Of a stretch of 64,000 nt of DNA, positions 1 to 8,044 are shown one piece after another. Source of the stretch: Flaviflagellibacter rhizophilus (GTDB lineage Bacteria; Pseudomonadota; Alphaproteobacteria; Rhizobiales; Methylopilaceae); assembly GCF_033898525.1 (NCBI RefSeq), contig NZ_JAXAFJ010000001.1:1-64000 (forward strand), read 5' to 3'. The translations under genes were made by a program, and so were the position numbers. The notes beneath the pieces are model-generated. The model saw nothing but the letters and a program-made list of their open reading frames with translations, did no database searches and had not been told where the DNA came from. Positions within the stretch are counted from its first letter, which is position 1. Every line of letters begins with the position of its first letter.

Positions 1-45
1 TTCCCAAGCTGAATGTCGTGGGTTCGATTCCCATCGCCCGCTCCA
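1..45 (+). tRNA. tRNA-Gly (anticodon CCC), 5'-truncated by window edge
   Basis: The window opens inside a tRNA. Bases 1-7 read as the anticodon loop TTCCCAA with anticodon CCC at 3-5. They are followed by the 3' anticodon stem, a T arm with loop TTCGATT (23-29), the acceptor strand CGCCCGC (35-41), discriminator T42 and an encoded CCA at 43-45. The arrangement matches bacterial glycine tRNAs that read GGG. The D arm and 5' acceptor strand lie outside the window. Confidence 0.9.
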
Positions 46-181
46 GATACCCGGCACCTGGCAATCCGAACTTGCTCCCAGGCCCGACGCTGTGCGGACG
101 CAGTTCTGCACTGTTGCAACTGCCAAACCTCCGGAAGCGACTTGGCTGCCGATGACCGCATGGGCCATCGACAGCCATTGC

Positions 182-1354
182 TCACGACTGCGCCTGTCGC
201 CGTTCCGGCGGAAGCCCGTTCGCGATCATCTCGCCGAAGGGGCCGGTGTTCACCCGTGCTTCCGGCGCGCGCACCGCGTGGTTCAGCGGCAGGAGCGGCA
301 GGACCAGCTCGGAGAAGCGATAGGCCTCTTCCAGGTGCGGGTAGCCTGACAGGATGAAGGTGTCGATGCCGAGCGACATGTATTCGCGGATGCGCGCCGC
401 GACCGTCTGAGGATCGCCCACGAGCGCCGTGCCCGCACCGCCCCGCACAAGGCCGACGCCCGCCCAAAGATTGGGACTGATCTCGAGCCCCTCTCGGCTG
501 CCGCCATGCAGCGCCGCCATGCGCTTCTGGCCCACGGAGTCCATGCGCGCGAACACCTTCTGCGCCGCGTCGATCGTGTCCTGATCCAGATGGCTGATCA
601 GTTTGTCGGCCGCGGCCCAGGCTTCCTCGTTCGTCTCCCGCACGATGACGTGGAGGCGGATGCCGTAGGTGAAGCGGCGTCCGGTGCGCCTCACGCGCGC
701 CTCGGCGGCGGCTAGCTTTTCCGCAACGTCCTTCGGCGGCTCGCCCCAGGTCAGGTATTTGTCGACGGTTTCGGCTGCGACATCGAGCGCCGCATCGGAA
801 GAGCCGCCGAAATACAGCGGCGGTCCCCCATCCTGGTGGGGCGGGAAGAGCAGCCGCCCATCCTCGATCTGGATGTGCTTGCCCTGGTAGTTCACCGTCT
901 CGCCGCGCAGGAGTGCGGAGTAGACGCCCAGGAATTCGCGCGTCACCTCATAGCGCTCGCCATGGGGCAGGAAGATCCCGTCGCCCTTGTTCTCGACGGG
1001 ATCGCCGCCGGTCACGACATTGATCAGCAGCCGGCCTTCCGAGATGCGGTCGAGCGTGGCTGTCATGCGCGCGGCAACCGCCGGCGATTGCAAGCCGGGC
1101 CGCACGGCGACGAGGAAACGGAGGCGCTCCGTCAAAGGGGCCAGCGCCGAGGCCACTACCCAGCTGTCCTCGCAACTGCGCCCCGTCGGCAGCAGCACGC
1201 CGTAATAGCCAAGCTTGTCTGCAGCCTGGGCCACCTGTTTCAGGTAGCCGAGATCGACCTCGCGCGCACCTATCTGGGTGCCAAGATAGCGCCCGTCGCC
1301 GTGGGTCGGCAGGAACCACAGGACGTTGGCGGATTGTGCGGGTGCAAGGGTCAT
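182..1354 (-). CDS. ssuD: FMNH2-dependent alkanesulfonate monooxygenase SsuD
   Basis: This 390-residue protein is a cytoplasmic bacterial-luciferase-type monooxygenase that uses FMNH2 and O2 to cleave aliphatic sulfonates to aldehyde and sulfite. The N-terminal WFLPTHGDGRYLGT block (from residue 13) and the TGRSCEDSW block with Cys61 are SsuD hallmarks. A later RLHVIVRE block and a C-terminal SGYPHLEEAYRF block also match the family. Length is close to the usual ~380. Its start overlaps the end of ssuA by 4 bp, so it is translationally coupled and is the last gene of the operon. It needs a flavin reductase, and one is encoded at 5117-5680. No terminator is obvious between it and the tRNA at the window start. 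Confidence 0.96.
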   Translation of the reverse strand: MTLAPAQSANVLWFLPTHGDGRYLGTQIGAREVDLGYLKQVAQAADKLGYYGVLLPTGRSCEDSWVVASALAPLTERLRFLVAVRPGLQSPAVAARMTATLDRISEGRLLINVVTGGDPVENKGDGIFLPHGERYEVTREFLGVYSALLRGETVNYQGKHIQIEDGRLLFPPHQDGGPPLYFGGSSDAALDVAAETVDKYLTWGEPPKDVAEKLAAAEARVRRTGRRFTYGIRLHVIVRETNEEAWAAADKLISHLDQDTIDAAQKVFARMDSVGQKRMAALHGGSREGLEISPNLWAGVGLVRGGAGTALVGDPQTVAARIREYMSLGIDTFILSGYPHLEEAYRFSELVLPLLPLNHAVRAPEARVNTGPFGEMIANGLPPERRQAQS

Positions 1355-2319
1355 GAGCCGGCCTTCCTGACTGCGTCGGCGATCTTGATGGGCTTGGGGA
1401 TGAGGCCGAGGTCATGGAAGGTGTCGGCCACCGTCTGCTGGTCGGCGATCACCTTCTCGGTCAGGGGTGCGACGCCAAAGCTCTGGCGCCTGATCGCGAT
1501 GTCGAGCACCGGCTTCGGAATGCCAGTGGACGGCGCGAGCTCGGCGGCGGCGGCTCCGGGATCCTGCTGCACCCAGGTGCCGGTATCGCGGATCGCCCCG
1601 ATCAGTGCATCGACGACCTGCGGGTTTGCGTCGGCGAAGCGGCGCGAGCCCAGGTAAAACTGGTAGTTCGGCACGATGCCTTCCGCCGTGGTCAGCGTGC
1701 GGGCCTTGATGGCATGTTCGGCAGAGGCCTGGAACGGGTCCCAGATCGCCCACGCGTCGATGGATCCGCGTTCGAATGCCGCGCGCGCATCTGCTGGCGG
1801 CAGGAAGGCCGTCTTCACGTCGCCGTAGGAGAGGCCGGCCTTCTTCAGCGCCTCGACCAGCAGGAAGTGGACGTTCGAGCCCTTGTTGAGGCCGATGGTC
1901 TTGCCCTTCAGATCGGCCACGCTGGCAATGGCGCTGTCCTTCGGCACAAGGATCGCCTCGCCTTTTGGCGCCGGCGGTTCATTGGCCAGATAGATGAGGT
2001 TGTCGCTGGCCGCCTGCGCGAAGATCGGCGGCGCCTCGCCCGTCTGGCCGATATCCACGGCATCGGCGTTCAGGCTCTCCAGCAATTGGGGGCCGGCTGC
2101 AAACTCGCTCCACTTGACGGTGTAGCCGAGCGGCTTCAGCCGCTCCTCGAGAAGCCCGCGCCCCTTCAGGAGAACGAGGGTGCCGTATTTCTGGTAGCCG
2201 ATGCGCACCACCTTGTCGGCGGCGGAAGCGGATGACGCGGTGAGAGCTACGCCCGAAACGAGGACGAGTGCGGCCGTTGCTGCTGCGGCCATGGCCGCGC
2301 GGCGTGTAAGTGCTGGCAT
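1351..2319 (-). CDS. ssuA: Aliphatic sulfonate-binding periplasmic protein SsuA
   Basis: A 322-residue substrate-binding protein of a sulfonate ABC importer. The N-terminus (LTRRAAMAAAATAA and a hydrophobic stretch ending in ASA, residues ~4-34) is an export signal with an Arg-Arg pair, so Tat export is possible. The mature part begins VVRIGYQKYGTLVLLKGRG and contains the IGQTGEAPPIFAQAA and WAIWDPF segments typical of SsuA. It overlaps ssuD by 4 bp. It is separated from the upstream permease gene by 123 bp, the largest gap in this cluster, so an internal promoter is possible. It probably serves the SsuBC pair at 5673-7309, though the nearer permease/ATPase pair is an alternative. Confidence 0.93.
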   Translation of the reverse strand: MPALTRRAAMAAAATAALVLVSGVALTASSASAADKVVRIGYQKYGTLVLLKGRGLLEERLKPLGYTVKWSEFAAGPQLLESLNADAVDIGQTGEAPPIFAQAASDNLIYLANEPPAPKGEAILVPKDSAIASVADLKGKTIGLNKGSNVHFLLVEALKKAGLSYGDVKTAFLPPADARAAFERGSIDAWAIWDPFQASAEHAIKARTLTTAEGIVPNYQFYLGSRRFADANPQVVDALIGAIRDTGTWVQQDPGAAAAELAPSTGIPKPVLDIAIRRQSFGVAPLTEKVIADQQTVADTFHDLGLIPKPIKIADAVRKAGS

Positions 2320-2442
2320 GTTCGTGGTTCCTGCATGTGCCGCAAATGGCGGCTGGTTCAGAAGCTTGGTTGCAGTGCGTTCAGCGTCGACAAGAGGTCA
2401 GGGGCATGTGCAGATCCCGGTTGTTCCTTGATGATCCGGCCG

Positions 2443-3291
2443 TCATCGAAGCATTCCCCAGCGGCGCACGGTGACGGTCTCCAGCCCACGAAAGACGACG
2501 GCCTCCACGACCAGCCCGATCAGGATCACGGCGGCCAGCCCGGCGAAGACGACATCCGTCATCAGTTCATTGCGCGCGCGGAAGATGAACCAGCCAAGCC
2601 CGCCTTGCCCTGAGCTGACGCCGAAGACGAGTTCGGCCGCGATCAGGGTGCGCCAGGCAAAGGCCCAGCCGATGCGCAGGCCGGAAATGAGCGAGGGCAG
2701 CGCTGACGGAACGAGGATTTGGGCGACATAGCGCAGGCCGCGAAGCCCGTAATTGCGTCCCACCAGCCTTTGCGTTTCCGGCACGGCCTCGAAGCCAGCC
2801 AGTGCAGACAGGGCGAACGGCCAGATCACCGCGTTGACGAGAACGAAGAGCAGGCTTGCTTCGCCCAGGCCGAACCACAGCATGGACAGGGGCAGCAGCG
2901 CGATGGCCGGCAGCGGGTTGAGCATGGCCGCCACGGTCTGCAGGGCATCCCGCAGGAAGGGAGACGCGACTGAGAGGGAAACAAGAGCCGTCGCGATGAC
3001 GATGGCAATGGCGTAGCCCTTCAGCAGCACCGCTAGCGAGGACAGCGCCGCCCAAAGCAGGCCATCACTGCTGACCGCCGCTATGAAAGCGCGGGCCGCG
3101 TCCAGGAAGCCCGGCAGCATGATGGGGTTGGCTTGATAACGCGCCGCGATTTCCCAGGTCACCGCCAGCGCCACCAGAACCATGATCCGCCTTGCGCCGA
3201 GCGATTGAAGGAGGCGGGACGCGGAGAACGTGCCGGGACGCCGGGAGGCAGTCTCCACCGGCATTGCGTTGAGGTGCGTCGTATCCGTCAT
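2443..3291 (-). CDS. ABC transporter permease, sulfonate/nitrate/taurine type
   Basis: This 282-residue inner-membrane permease belongs to the SsuC/TauC-like binding-protein-dependent transport family. Several hydrophobic segments are visible, including one around LSSLAVLLKGYAIAIVIA, and the EAA-type loop typical of permeases appears as ETQRLVGRNYGLRG. Its start overlaps the end of the ATPase gene (3288-4100) by 4 bp. With that ATPase and the binding protein at 4104-5099 it forms a second, complete importer nested inside the ssu operon. Substrate is not determinable from sequence; an organosulfonate, taurine or a related anion is inferred from context. Confidence 0.88.
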   Translation of the reverse strand: MTDTTHLNAMPVETASRRPGTFSASRLLQSLGARRIMVLVALAVTWEIAARYQANPIMLPGFLDAARAFIAAVSSDGLLWAALSSLAVLLKGYAIAIVIATALVSLSVASPFLRDALQTVAAMLNPLPAIALLPLSMLWFGLGEASLLFVLVNAVIWPFALSALAGFEAVPETQRLVGRNYGLRGLRYVAQILVPSALPSLISGLRIGWAFAWRTLIAAELVFGVSSGQGGLGWFIFRARNELMTDVVFAGLAAVILIGLVVEAVVFRGLETVTVRRWGMLR

Positions 3292-4100
3292 GCCGCGCGC
3301 TCCCGTGCGGACCCGAACAGCAGGTGATGCACTTCGCGCGTGACCTGTTCGAACCGCCGGCTGCCGACATCGTCGACGCCGAGATCCGCGGTCTCGAAGG
3401 TGGCCAGCGTGCGCCCGGGATGAGCGCTCAACAGGTGGAGCCGCGTGCCGACCAGCACGGCCTCGTCGATGGCATGCGTGACGAAGAGCAGTGTCATCCC
3501 GATCTCGTCGGCGACCGCGATGAGGTCGCGCTGCATCTGAAGGCGCGTCAGGGCATCCAGCGCGGCGAAAGGCTCGTCCATCAGCAGGATTTCCGGCTCG
3601 GCTGCCAGCGCACGGGCGATCGCCGCACGCTGCTTCATGCCGCCGGAAAGTGCATGAGGATATTGATCGAGGGCGCGGGAGAGGCCGACCCGCATCAGCG
3701 CCTCCCGCGCCCGCTCACGGGCCTCGCTACGGGAAATCCCGCGCGCGACCCGGAGTGGGAAAGCCACATTGTCGAGGACCGTTTTCCAAGGCAGGAGCTG
3801 GTCGAACTCCTGGAAGACCACCATGCGATCCGGTCCTGGCCCGGTGATGGGGCGGTCCCGCAGTCGGATGTCTCCGCCTGCCGGGGTCAGGAAGCCGGCC
3901 GCTGCCTTGAGGATGGAGGACTTGCCGCAACCGGAGGGGCCGAGCAGCACAAGCCGCTCGCCCTTGCCGATCCTCAGGTCCACGCCATCCACGGCACGCA
4001 CGGTGCCGCGCGCGCTCGCGTAGTCGAGCGTCAGCCCACGTGCCTCGAACACGGGAATGGTTGAGGCCGGAACCGGGATATGCAGTGCGGCGACGGCCAT
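3288..4100 (-). CDS. ABC transporter ATP-binding protein, sulfonate/nitrate/taurine type
   Basis: A 270-residue ATPase that energises the adjacent permease. It carries Walker A (GPSGCGKSS), a Q-loop region (VVFQEFDQLLPWKTVLDNVAFPL), the signature LSGGMKQRAAIARAL and Walker B (ILLMDEPFAALDALT), followed by the H-loop VTHAIDEAV. The TauB/SsuB subfamily assignment rests on overall resemblance. The gene starts 3 bp after the end of the binding-protein gene and overlaps the permease start by 4 bp, a tight operon arrangement. It is distinct from the second ATPase at 5673-6485. Confidence 0.92.
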   Translation of the reverse strand: MAVAALHIPVPASTIPVFEARGLTLDYASARGTVRAVDGVDLRIGKGERLVLLGPSGCGKSSILKAAAGFLTPAGGDIRLRDRPITGPGPDRMVVFQEFDQLLPWKTVLDNVAFPLRVARGISRSEARERAREALMRVGLSRALDQYPHALSGGMKQRAAIARALAAEPEILLMDEPFAALDALTRLQMQRDLIAVADEIGMTLLFVTHAIDEAVLVGTRLHLLSAHPGRTLATFETADLGVDDVGSRRFEQVTREVHHLLFGSARERAA

Positions 4101-4103
4101 GGC

Positions 4104-5099
4104 TCAGCTGCCCGCCTGCTCGTGCAGTTCTTCGAAGGTGTAATCCTTCCAGCTGCCCGGCTTGGTCTTTATGGCGCCTGTCTTGAACATGAAGTCGGCG
4201 AACTTGCCGGTGTTGAGCGGCACCAATGTGTACCGGACCTCCGGGTTCTCGATGACCTCCTGCACGAAGGCCGGCTCGAGCTTCGACTTTTCCGCCCGCA
4301 CATAAATCTCCGCCGCCTCCTTGCGGTTGGCGCCCGCCCATTCCGTAGCCTCTTGGAAGGCGCGGAAGAAGGCGCGGTAGGTTTTCGGATTCTCGTCCCG
4401 GAACTTGATGGTGGAATAGGCCAGTGTCGGCGTGATCGGCCCGCCCAGCGCATCATAGGAGCTCAGGATCTTGTGGACCTTCGGGTTCTTCAGCGCCTGT
4501 TCCTGATAGGGCTGATTGGACAGGTGGCCGGTGATCTCCGTGGACCCCGCAAGCAGGGCCGCCGTCGCATCGGGATGGGGGAGCGAAACCTGGTTGCCGT
4601 CGAGCTTTGTGTGCCCGCCCTCGCCGAACTCCTTTTCAGAGGCGATCTGCAGCGTGCGCCCCTGCACAGAAACGATGGCGGCAGGTGTCGCGATCCGGTC
4701 GTTCGGCCCGAAATCCTTGAGGCTCTTGATGTTCGGATTGTTGGTGAGGAGGTAGCTCGGCTGGGCTCCAAAGGCGCCGATGATCTTCACCGATCCCTTC
4801 GTGCGGTCCCAAACCGTGAGGAACGGTCCAATGCCCGCCGAGGCGATGTCGATGGAGCCGGAAAGAAGCGCATCGTTGACGGCATTGCCTCCGCTCAGCT
4901 TGCGCCACTCCACATTGATCTCGATCCCTTCCTCCTTCGCGTATTTCTCGAGGAGCTTCTTCTCCTTGAGGACGTGGAAGGGGATGTAGAGCGTGCCGAA
5001 CTGCTCGGAGATGCGCAGAACGCCCTCGGCAGCAGCCGGTGACAGGGAGGCTGCGACCACAAAGGCGGAGGCGAGCAGGGATCGTGCGAAGGCGTTCAT
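4104..5099 (-). CDS. ABC transporter substrate-binding protein, NitT/TauT type
   Basis: A 331-residue periplasmic binding protein. I place the start at 5099 (MNAFARSLLA) because it begins a clean Sec signal peptide (hydrophobic core, then AAAEG cleavage region); the frame is open upstream but that extension is Arg-rich and unlike a signal. The mature part resembles nitrate/sulfonate/taurine receptors (LRISEQFGTLYIPFHVLKEK; SIDIASAGIGPFLTVWD). It is followed directly by its own ATPase and permease genes. It is clearly different from SsuA at 1351-2319, so the operon encodes two binding proteins. Ligand unknown; an organosulfonate is the simplest inference. Confidence 0.88.
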   Translation of the reverse strand: MNAFARSLLASAFVVAASLSPAAAEGVLRISEQFGTLYIPFHVLKEKKLLEKYAKEEGIEINVEWRKLSGGNAVNDALLSGSIDIASAGIGPFLTVWDRTKGSVKIIGAFGAQPSYLLTNNPNIKSLKDFGPNDRIATPAAIVSVQGRTLQIASEKEFGEGGHTKLDGNQVSLPHPDATAALLAGSTEITGHLSNQPYQEQALKNPKVHKILSSYDALGGPITPTLAYSTIKFRDENPKTYRAFFRAFQEATEWAGANRKEAAEIYVRAEKSKLEPAFVQEVIENPEVRYTLVPLNTGKFADFMFKTGAIKTKPGSWKDYTFEELHEQAGS

Positions 5100-5116
5100 G
5101 GCTCTGGTCCTGACGG

Positions 5117-5680
5117 CTAGATCGAAAAGGAGGGGTCGAGCGGCTCGCGGAAAGCGCCGTCCCAAAAGAGGAGCGGGCTGATTTTTGCGTCCCAAAGTCG
5201 GGTTTCGACCACGCGTCCGAAGAAGACTGTGTGGCTCGCGGCGCCGAGTTCCTGCGCGATCACGCAGTCGAAGCTCGCGAGGCAGCCCGGCAATGCAGGG
5301 GCGCCGGTGACGAGCGAGGTCCAGTTTCGGCCTGCAAAGCGAGCCGAGCGGTCTTTCTCCGTCGCGAAGCGGTCGGCCACGTCGCGATCCGCTTCGCCCA
5401 ACACATTGACGCAGAACCGTCCGCTCTCGCGGATTGCGGCGTGGCTGCTTGCCGACTTGGCTATGCAGACGAGCAAGGTCGGCGGTTCCGCCGATACCGA
5501 GGTCACGGAAGTGGCGGCCATGCCGTAGTGCACGCCCCCGAGTTCGGTGGTGACGATGGACACGCCGGACGCCAGGCGGCGCATGCCTCCCTTGTAGCGG
5601 GCGCTTTCAACCGCCGGCTCGGCAGCATCGTTCAGGACGGCGGTGCTGCGGAAAGGCAGGATGCGGGCGGGATCAACCAT
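5117..5680 (-). CDS. Flavin reductase (NAD(P)H:FMN oxidoreductase, flavin_reduct family)
   Basis: This 187-residue protein probably supplies FMNH2 to SsuD. The start at 5680 (MVDPARILPFRS) overlaps the end of ssuB by 8 bp, and the family fold begins just after it (MRRLASGVSIVTTE). Blocks GMAATSVTSVSAEPPTLLVCI and FCVNVLGE match the flavin reductase-like domain found in HpaC- and NtaB-type reductases. It is not the SsuE-type flavodoxin-like reductase found in the E. coli ssu operon, so a different family fills the same role here. The gene sits between ssuB and the second importer. Confidence 0.88.
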   Translation of the reverse strand: MVDPARILPFRSTAVLNDAAEPAVESARYKGGMRRLASGVSIVTTELGGVHYGMAATSVTSVSAEPPTLLVCIAKSASSHAAIRESGRFCVNVLGEADRDVADRFATEKDRSARFAGRNWTSLVTGAPALPGCLASFDCVIAQELGAASHTVFFGRVVETRLWDAKISPLLFWDGAFREPLDPSFSI

Positions 5681-6485
5681 GGGCCACCTCGTCCCGAGCG
5701 GTGTTCGCTTCAAAGAGATGTTCGAGTACGCGTCCTTCCAGCCGGGCGAGCTCGGCCGTGCCACGGCGGCGCGGCCTTGGCAGAGGCACCTCCATGTCGA
5801 GCGTGATCCGGCCGCCATCGAGGAGAATGACCCGGTCGGCAAGCGCCAGCGCCTCCGTCACGTCATGAGTGACGAGTACGGCGGTGAAGCGCTGCTCGCG
5901 CCAGACGCGCTCCAGCAGGGCCTGCATCTCAATTCGGGTCAGCGCATCGAGCGCCCCCAGGGGCTCATCGAGCAAGAGCAGGCCCGGCCGGCTTGCCAGG
6001 GCACGGGCAAGCGCCACCCGTTGCTTCTGGCCGCCCGACAGCACGGACGGCCAGTCACCGGCGCGATCCTCAAGTCCGACCTCGTCCAGGAATCCGAGCG
6101 CCTTTTCGCGGCGATCATGCCTGTCGAGCCCGACGGGAAGCCCAACCTCCACATTCTGCACCACGCTCTGCCATGGAAGCAGCCGCGGCTCCTGGAACAT
6201 GATGCGAGCAGGTGCGCCGGCACTTCCCGATGCGGCAAGCTCGATGCGACCTTCGCTTGGTTGATCGAGGTCTGCGAGCAGCCGAAGCAAGGTGCTCTTG
6301 CCGCATCCGCTGCGCCCGACGATCGCCACGAACTGACCGGCGGGAACGTGCAGGTCGAGCGCCGAGAGCACGTTCTTGGTGTCGAAGCTCCGCCCCACGC
6401 CGCTCAGTGTGAGGGCGATGCCGGAGACCGGCTCCTCGTCGGCCTCGACCGGGCGCGGATAGATCCTGAGTGCGGTGACGCTCAT
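5673..6485 (-). CDS. ssuB: Aliphatic sulfonate ABC transporter ATP-binding protein SsuB
   Basis: A 270-residue ABC ATPase with Walker A (GRSGCGKST), Q-loop (IMFQEPRLLPWQSVVQNVEVGL), signature LSGGQKQRVALARAL, Walker B (LLLLDEPLGALDALT) and H-loop VTHDVTEALALADRV. The MFQEPRLLPW segment and overall form match SsuB/TauB. Its start overlaps the upstream permease by 4 bp and its end overlaps the flavin reductase start by 8 bp, so all three are likely translated as a coupled unit. It is the first ATPase of the operon; its partner binding protein is most likely the distal SsuA. Confidence 0.9.
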   Translation of the reverse strand: MSVTALRIYPRPVEADEEPVSGIALTLSGVGRSFDTKNVLSALDLHVPAGQFVAIVGRSGCGKSTLLRLLADLDQPSEGRIELAASGSAGAPARIMFQEPRLLPWQSVVQNVEVGLPVGLDRHDRREKALGFLDEVGLEDRAGDWPSVLSGGQKQRVALARALASRPGLLLLDEPLGALDALTRIEMQALLERVWREQRFTAVLVTHDVTEALALADRVILLDGGRITLDMEVPLPRPRRRGTAELARLEGRVLEHLFEANTARDEVAHG

Positions 6486-7309
6486 CGCGCGCCCTCCTTC
6501 TGGAAGGCGGGATGCCAGCGCAAAGCGGCTCGCTCGCCAAATTGGGTGATGATGTCGGCCAGCTTGCCGAGCAGGGCGTAGATGAGGATGGCCAGCACCA
6601 CGACATCGACCAGCAGGAACTCGCGCGCCTGCATGGCCATGTGGCCGAGGCCGCTTTCAGCCGCGATGGTCTCGGCGACGATCAGCGTCAGCCACATGAT
6701 GCCCAGCGCGAAGCGCAGGCCGACGAAGATGGAGGGCAGTGCGCCGGGCAAGATGACCCGGCGGAACAGCGCTCCCGAGGACATCTCATAAGCGCGCGCC
6801 ATCTCGATCAGCTGGGGATCGACGCTCCGCACACCGTGCAAGGTGTTGATGTAGATGGGGAAGAAGACGCCGAGCGCGACGAGGAAGAGCTTGGACTCCT
6901 CCCCGATCCCGAACCACAGGATCACGAGCGGAATGAGGGCGAGATGCGGCACGTTCCGCACCATCTGGAGCGTCGTGTCGGTGACATCGTTCACGGCGCG
7001 AGACAGGCCGTTCGCGATGCCGAGGCCAAAGCCGATCAGGCCGCCGACCGCAAGCCCGGCCAGTGCGCGCAGAGTGCTGACCCACATGTTCTGGACGAGC
7101 TCGCCGGAGCGCAGCGACTCCCAGCCTGCCAGAGCCACGGCCGAAGGCGCCGGCAGAACGTTGACAGCGATCAGGCCACCCTGGGCGAGAGCCTGCCAAA
7201 GGAGAAGCAGCGCCACAGGCAAGACCCAGCCGCGCGCACCTGACGCGAGCCTAAACAGGCGATGTTCTTGAAAGCGGCTAAGCGCTGCTGGCGTGGCCTG
7301 GATTGACAT
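6482..7309 (-). CDS. ssuC: Aliphatic sulfonate ABC transporter permease SsuC
   Basis: A 275-residue inner-membrane permease and the first gene of the minus-strand operon. Hydrophobic segments include WVLPVALLLLWQALAQGG (residues ~28-45) and LAGLAVGGLIGFGLGIANG. The permease coupling loop is seen as QLIEMARAYEMSSGALFRRVILPGA-like sequence around residues 165-190. It resembles SsuC more than TauC by its NVLPAPSAV block. It overlaps ssuB by 4 bp. About 20-50 bp upstream lies a TTGACA element, so transcription of the cluster probably begins here. Confidence 0.9.
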   Translation of the reverse strand: MSIQATPAALSRFQEHRLFRLASGARGWVLPVALLLLWQALAQGGLIAVNVLPAPSAVALAGWESLRSGELVQNMWVSTLRALAGLAVGGLIGFGLGIANGLSRAVNDVTDTTLQMVRNVPHLALIPLVILWFGIGEESKLFLVALGVFFPIYINTLHGVRSVDPQLIEMARAYEMSSGALFRRVILPGALPSIFVGLRFALGIMWLTLIVAETIAAESGLGHMAMQAREFLLVDVVVLAILIYALLGKLADIITQFGERAALRWHPAFQKEGAR

Positions 7310-7331
7310 GGCAGCTCCCTACGAACCCCAA

Positions 7332-7360
7332 TGTACATTCATCAAGTAGATGTATGTCAA
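7332..7360 (-). promoter_or_regulatory. Putative promoter of the ssu operon
   Basis: Reading the minus strand, a perfect -35 hexamer TTGACA (7360-7355) is followed after 17 bp by the weak -10 TGTACA (7337-7332), about 20 bp before the ssuC start codon. The spacer carries an inverted repeat (TACAT ... ATGTA) that could be an operator. No regulator gene is adjacent. The -35 is convincing; the -10 is poor. Confidence 0.4.
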
Positions 7361-7555
7361 CCGCTATTCGGGCGCATGATGTGGATATATATCTAATAGC
7401 ACGTACTGTCTGTTGATTGAGGCCAGCGCGCTCTGTTTCCACTTCAGGTGGTGATCGGCGCCGTGAACAATCCCGTATACGATCGGGCAGGCAGGGATTA
7501 TCGTCGGTCTCTTGGCGGTCGCTTGCCCGCCGCAACCTCGACATTGGAGGCACCG

Positions 7556-7933
7556 ATGTTCACCAGAGCCATGCTTGGAATCGTGCTTGCGCTTTCCGTA
7601 TCGACTGCTGCTTTCGCAGCAGATCCAGCCAAGATCGGCCAAACGGAGAAAGGGCCTGCCCTGACCGACGCAAAGGGCATGACGCTCTACACGTTCGACA
7701 AGGATGCGGGCGGCAAGTCAGCCTGCAACGGACCCTGCGCCGTGAACTGGCCGCCTCTTTCCGCTCCTCAGGGAGCCAAGGGTAGCGGGTCCTACTCGGT
7801 CGTCACACGCGACGACGGCTCGCTGCAATGGGCCTACAAGAACAACCCACTCTACGGCTGGGTCAAAGACAAGAAGCCGGGTGAAGTGACCGGCGACGGA
7901 GTCAATGGCGTGTGGCACATCGCGACGCCGTGA
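7556..7933 (+). CDS. Secreted small protein of the COG4315 type
   Basis: A 125-residue exported protein of unknown function. The start at 7556 follows GGAGG (7546-7550) and opens a Sec signal peptide (MLGIVLALSVSTAAFAA, cleavage near residue 22). The mature domain contains LTDAKGMTLYTFDKDAGGKSACNGPCAVNWPPL and a second copy-like WAYKNNPLYGWVKDKKPGEVTGD; these two segments define the repeated-motif family of predicted secreted proteins (older databases: predicted lipoprotein). Two Cys lie in the SACNGPC segment. It stands alone between the ssu promoter region and the LysE-type gene, and no partner is evident. Confidence 0.82.
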   Translation: MFTRAMLGIVLALSVSTAAFAADPAKIGQTEKGPALTDAKGMTLYTFDKDAGGKSACNGPCAVNWPPLSAPQGAKGSGSYSVVTRDDGSLQWAYKNNPLYGWVKDKKPGEVTGDGVNGVWHIATP

Positions 7934-8044
7934 TCTCCGGGAGCGGCGACCTGCCCGCGGCCATCTGGCTGCGGGTGCGAAGCCACGAAAAGGCATGGAG
8001 CGCCGGGCTGGCCTGAATGCCGATGTGCCGCCTAAGTAAGCGGC

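Noticed and set aside
1..7555. Possible genomic island inserted at the tRNA-Gly gene
   Set aside because: No integrase, no repeat of the tRNA 3' end seen further in, and the adjacent ssu genes look like normal chromosomal genes.
7954..7975. CCCGC...GCGGG hairpin after the 7556-7933 gene as a terminator
   Set aside because: No T run follows and the stem has a mismatched middle, so I cannot call it a terminator with confidence.
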